From a virus: a stretch of DNA of 33,234 bases. A program made the translations under genes and the position numbers. The stretch is from positions 1 through 33,234 of the IMG/VR virus record IMGVR_UViG_3300023196_000692. The stretch is one strand, 5' to 3'. Within the stretch, counting starts at the first letter, position 1, and each line of letters starts with the position of its first letter. Shown here piece after piece: positions 30,476-33,234 of the stretch. The notes under the pieces are model-generated. The model saw only the letters and a list, made by a program, of their open reading frames with translations. It made no database searches and was not told the DNA's origin.

Positions 30476-31659
30476 TGACTCTCCACCATTTCGTTATGTA
30501 ACCCATCACTACCAACAAACAAAAGATATTGGCCCATAAGGTTATAGTTAATTTCACCATCAGCTAGTACAACATCATCAAAGAAACCTTGACGGTCCTC
30601 TAATTCTTTTTGACTTTGAAAAAATGATTTACTATCAGCTAACACTTGCATAACAATTAATGTTTTTAATTGATTAGTAGCATCGTATCTTTTCTTATCA
30701 TCCATTGACTTAACAATTTTCTTACCAACTTTTTCTTTAGCTGACTCTTCCTTCTTTGGTTCTTCCTTTGGTTTTTCTTTAGGCTCTTCCTTTACTTCTG
30801 CTTTTTCTACTTCTTTTGTTTCTACTTCTGGCTCTGTCATTTCTTCTTCAATAGTTTCTTCTACTGTTGTTTCTATTTCAGCTTCAATCTCTGCTTCTAT
30901 TTCTATTTCTATTTCGGCTACCTCTATTTCTATCTCTGGCATTTCCATCTCTATCATTTCAGCCATCTCTGTTTCTACAGTTTCATAAGTTACTTCTTCC
31001 ATTTCTATAGGTTCCATTGACATACCTTCATCAGTATCCACCATGTCATTACTGTCAAAAATATCTTCAACAATATTTATAATTTCTTCTGGTGCATCTA
31101 TGTTAAGAGCAACAAACATTTCTACAGTAGTTATTTCTTGGCTAATAATGGTATTGATAACATTATATAACACATTGATTGATACATCATCGAACATGGG
31201 GCCTATAGCAAGATTAATATCTCTACCTCCAATCTCAATAATGACTGTCGTTAAACTACCAGCAAAGTCAAAACTGTTTTCATATGTTTGATAGCCACTT
31301 GCAGTACCACTAGCAGATAAAATATCAGTACCAGAAAAGACATTGGTGTTTCCATCCTTACCTGTGATATGCATATAGATAGAGTCACTAGCATCTTGCT
31401 TGTCTACTTTAATTGTATAATTAGTTTGACCTCCATTAGAAATATTAAGATCAGATATGTCTACTGTCTGTATAAATGTAGTTCCCATATTAGGAACACC
31501 CATTGCTGATGTAGAGTTACCCGATCCAGTAATCATAGCACACTTGTCTGTACCTAATTGACCACAATTATTTCCAGAAAGTATACTAGCTGGGCCAGGC
31601 TCCCCCCCAGTCTTGGTCCATATCACCTTCTTTAGATGATACAACGTAGTCATTGTCAC
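30463..31659 (-). CDS. Acidic repeat protein, 3' part of a frame-split exported protein
   Basis: Only from the G7 tract (about 31605) leftward does this frame look like protein; its first 19 residues (MTMTTLYHLKKVIWTKTGG) are an alternative reading of the end of the upstream ORF. The body has a beta domain (about residues 25-170, with CGQLGTDKC, MGVPNMGTTFIQTVDIS, IEIGGRDINLAIGP), then a very acidic Glu/Ile/Met repeat region (about 208-285), a Lys/Glu/Pro linker (283-310) and a helical C-terminal domain. Removing one G from the tract joins it to the upstream ORF as a single 481-residue secreted protein. Function unknown; adhesion or envelope association is possible. Similar exported beta-domain proteins occur in marine phages. 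Confidence 0.72.
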   Translation of the reverse strand: MTMTTLYHLKKVIWTKTGGEPGPASILSGNNCGQLGTDKCAMITGSGNSTSAMGVPNMGTTFIQTVDISDLNISNGGQTNYTIKVDKQDASDSIYMHITGKDGNTNVFSGTDILSASGTASGYQTYENSFDFAGSLTTVIIEIGGRDINLAIGPMFDDVSINVLYNVINTIISQEITTVEMFVALNIDAPEEIINIVEDIFDSNDMVDTDEGMSMEPIEMEEVTYETVETEMAEMIEMEMPEIEIEVAEIEIEIEAEIEAEIETTVEETIEEEMTEPEVETKEVEKAEVKEEPKEKPKEEPKKEESAKEKVGKKIVKSMDDKKRYDATNQLKTLIVMQVLADSKSFFQSQKELEDRQGFFDDVVLADGEINYNLMGQYLLFVGSDGLHNEMVESQWRN

Positions 31660-31909
31660 CGTCTAATAAATCACCAGAGTTTTCATTGGTAACTGTTGTA
31701 GTTGTAATGTCTTTAATTGTTTCTATTGTAGTAAGAACACCATCTGGTTTATGCTCTACTGTTTCTGTTACTGTTTCAATAATAGTTTCTGTAACACCAG
31801 GAGTACATAATCCAGTAACATCTGTTGTGCAGTCTACAGCTTTACTAGAAGAGGATAGGAATACCAATATACATAGCCATAGCCATAAATAAAAACTTCT
31901 CAAGGTCAT
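31586..31909 (-). CDS. Exported Thr/Val-rich protein, 5' part of a frame-split gene
   Basis: The start is certain: AAGGAGG lies 6 bases before the ATG. Residues 1-25 are a signal peptide (FYLWLWLCILVFLSSSSKA) followed by DCTTDVTGLC and a Thr/Val/Glu-rich stretch (ETIIETVTETV). Residues 90-103 (SSKEGDMDQDWGG) lead into a run of seven G (31602-31608), after which this frame ends quickly (AWPS). The neighbouring frame continues immediately with EPGPASILSGNNC, which fits better. The two parts therefore probably belong to one gene. The first 65 bases overlap the preceding gene. Confidence 0.72.
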   Translation of the reverse strand: MTLRSFYLWLWLCILVFLSSSSKAVDCTTDVTGLCTPGVTETIIETVTETVEHKPDGVLTTIETIKDITTTTVTNENSGDLLDGDNDYVVSSKEGDMDQDWGGAWPS

Positions 31910-32399
31910 GATTATCCTCCTTCCTTATTACAATTTGATTTTCTTTTAGTAATCTAGCTTTGACTAAGCTACCCTCTGGCATAAGATGTACATTGTCTAA
32001 CCATGCATCTCTTGCATCATTTCCTATTTTACTTTCACCATTAATATTTACTGGGGCGTAAGTACCAGCGTTCCATAATGCATCGAACACTCTTGGTTCA
32101 GATGCTAATAAAGTCACCGCACCAACTTTCATTTGAAATTGGTATAACTTTGAAGAGAGTAATAATAATTCACAGGTTTCATCTGTGACTGTGATACCCG
32201 AACTAATACCAAATATCTGGGTTTGCACCGCACCCGCTACAGCAGTCTTACAAATATTAGAATTGTTTACAACAACGGAAGGGGAGTTAGCAGTACCAGG
32301 CGTTGAGGTCACTACCGTACTAGACACCGTGTTAATATCCGCACCTAAAATTTTTGTAGAAAAAAATAAACTAAGAAATAAGATAAGTATAAACTTCAT
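31845..32399 (-). CDS. Exported protein of unknown function (184 aa)
   Basis: Residues 1-19 are a signal peptide (FILILFLSLFFSTKILG). The mature part has a Thr/Ser/Val-rich start (NTVSSTVVTSTPGTANSPS), two Cys (NICKTAV, DETCELL), a helix SSKLYQFQMKVGAVTLLASEPRVFDALWNAG and a hydrophobic C-terminus (FLFMAMAMYIGIPILF) that could anchor it. Exported proteins of this layout are found beside the acidic repeat protein in marine phages, but I cannot name a function. It begins in an ATGA overlap with the Cys-rich mini-ORF. Confidence 0.7.
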   Translation of the reverse strand: MKFILILFLSLFFSTKILGADINTVSSTVVTSTPGTANSPSVVVNNSNICKTAVAGAVQTQIFGISSGITVTDETCELLLLSSKLYQFQMKVGAVTLLASEPRVFDALWNAGTYAPVNINGESKIGNDARDAWLDNVHLMPEGSLVKARLLKENQIVIRKEDNHDLEKFLFMAMAMYIGIPILF

Positions 32400-32488
32400 G
32401 CACCACAGCTTTCACATTCGTCATCACAAAAACATTGATCTTCATCACCACCACATACTGGGCATTTAGGATTTAGAAAGCTGTGCAT
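32396..32488 (-). CDS. Cys-rich mini-ORF (30 aa), possible zinc-binding peptide
   Basis: The frame reads MHSFLNPKCPVCGGDEDQCF and ends CDDECESCGA, with seven Cys: CPVCGG, CFC, then CESC. CxxC pairs suggest zinc binding. It starts 16 bases before the end of the upstream tail gene and its stop overlaps the next start (ATGA). There is only a weak GGGA upstream of the ATG. If real, it is a small zinc-ribbon-like peptide; it could also be a chance frame. Confidence 0.45.
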   Translation of the reverse strand: MHSFLNPKCPVCGGDEDQCFCDDECESCGA

Positions 32489-33234
32489 GGGGTCCCATCC
32501 GATCCAACCAGAGGTGAAGAAGCAAATGCTAAATAGATGTAGGTTCTTCCAGAATCGTCTAAAGTTGAAAAACCGTTTCTATGTTTTATACCATTAGATA
32601 AAAAATCTACACCTCTAGTTGCATCAGAATCTTCTACATCACTTTTATTTGGATAAAGATAATTATTAACTATATTAGAACCATTAGAAGAACTTCTTTT
32701 ATTATCAAAAATATTCCAATTTGCGGCATTACTTGTACATTTAAAAAGAACAACAGATGGTTTGAAACCAAGATAGATAAATGTTCCATCAGTATTTGAA
32801 CCACTACCAGAGTAGCTACCAAATTTACTGTAGCCTTGTATTTCTTTAAACGCATAACAAACATAGGTTGAGCCATCACCATTACAAACTGCGTTATTAC
32901 CTAATGCTATTTCTGTACCATTGGGTGCTGTATCATCAAATCGTGTATCTGAATCTGAGGTTGCGTCAGTTGTGTTTAATAATAGATGGTCTGTTTCTGG
33001 TGCTGATGTATTTTTATGATGATATACTAACCAATCTTCCGTTCCACTTCTTCTTTTAATAATAAAAAATGCAGGTGCTGAACCTAGACCATGTAAAAAA
33101 GTATGACCTGTTCCGCCTGTTCCTGTGTAAGTAATAATAGAAAATCCTGCCGTTGTGTTTGCTTGTACTGAACAAGCTATATTACTACCACTTTCAGATT
33201 GTGAATTAGTTTCTGTTCCACCATTAGCTTTCCA
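32473..33234 (-). CDS. Tail protein, C-terminal part (cut by right edge)
   Basis: No start lies inside the window, but the minus-strand frame is open for 253 codons from the right edge to a TAA at 32473-32475. It contains VQANTTAGFSIITYTGTGG, HTFLHGLGSAPAFFIIKRRSG, then DGSTYVCYAFKEIQGYSKFGSY and DFLSNGIKHRNGFSTLD, ending YIYLAFASSPL. I recognise this layout from a repeated beta-rich domain (DUF7483-like) in tail or fibre proteins of marine phages. It is likely a receptor-binding or fibre component. The 5' end lies outside the contig. Confidence 0.82.
   Translation of the reverse strand, partial: WKANGGTETNSQSESGSNIACSVQANTTAGFSIITYTGTGGTGHTFLHGLGSAPAFFIIKRRSGTEDWLVYHHKNTSAPETDHLLLNTTDATSDSDTRFDDTAPNGTEIALGNNAVCNGDGSTYVCYAFKEIQGYSKFGSYSGSGSNTDGTFIYLGFKPSVVLFKCTSNAANWNIFDNKRSSSNGSNIVNNYLYPNKSDVEDSDATRGVDFLSNGIKHRNGFSTLDDSGRTYIYLAFASSPLVGSDGTPCTAF

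Noticed and set aside
32670-32882. A hydrophobic ORF on the minus strand at the right edge
   Set aside because: It is out of frame with the open tail-protein frame, which has recognisable family segments across the same bases.
1-33234. tRNA genes, CRISPR arrays, insertion sequences
   Set aside because: No cloverleaf with CCA-like end, no regularly spaced repeat array and no transposase-like ORF seen; only the iteron-like and integrase-flanking repeats qualify as repeats.
1-33234. Calling the contig a complete genome with terminal repeats
   Set aside because: The first and last bases share no visible overlap, and both ends cut tail genes; completeness cannot be claimed.

Overview
The window is one contig of a tailed, podovirus-like (T7-like morphology) phage. 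The genes are AT-rich, tightly packed and mostly overlapping. Products resemble those of marine phages that infect alphaproteobacteria such as SAR11; that host assignment is inference from AT-richness and protein style only. A T7-like head and tail module is present: T7-type head-tail connector, tail tubular A and B, internal virion proteins, and a tail fibre with a T7-type N-terminus. No RNA polymerase, DNA polymerase, helicase or primase is encoded here, so the phage either relies on host replication and transcription or encodes these functions outside the window.

Layout. (1) From about 21.4 kb leftward to base 1, on the minus strand: a short replication block (DUF3310-like protein, a free-standing DnaA domain IV-like protein, a lambda O-like initiator that carries iteron-like repeats inside its gene), then packaging (TerS, TerL), a Gp13/GNAT-like protein, a string of very small genes, portal, Bbp19-like protein, scaffold, capsid, a possible decoration protein, tail tubular A and B, three or four internal or ejected proteins, the tail fibre, and the start of another tail protein cut by the left edge. 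(2) From 21.5 to 27.0 kb on the plus strand: small unknown genes, a serine recombinase, a winged-helix protein, a tyrosine integrase flanked by direct repeats, a membrane protein, a YqaJ-type exonuclease with an ERF annealing protein, a LexA-N-like regulator and a 41-residue ORF. (3) From the right edge back to 27.1 kb on the minus strand: the 3' end of a tail protein, a Cys-rich mini-ORF, exported proteins (one gene split by a G7 tract), coiled-coil membrane proteins, a 2OG-Fe(II) oxygenase, a small exported protein, a lysozyme, a holin-like protein, a metallophosphoesterase and a 98-residue protein.

How it fits together. A divergent promoter region at 21420-21526 separates the plus-strand early/integration/recombination operon from the minus-strand replication and late genes. 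The plus-strand operon and the lysis arm converge on hairpins at about 26.97-27.05 kb. The integrase implies a temperate lifestyle. Replication probably starts inside the O-like gene and recruits host proteins. ERF plus YqaJ would provide recombination or circularisation. The late module makes the virion, and the right arm provides lysis and envelope-active proteins. Both contig ends cut through tail genes on the same strand, so the contig is probably a nearly complete circular or permuted genome broken inside its tail module; the sequence does not prove this.
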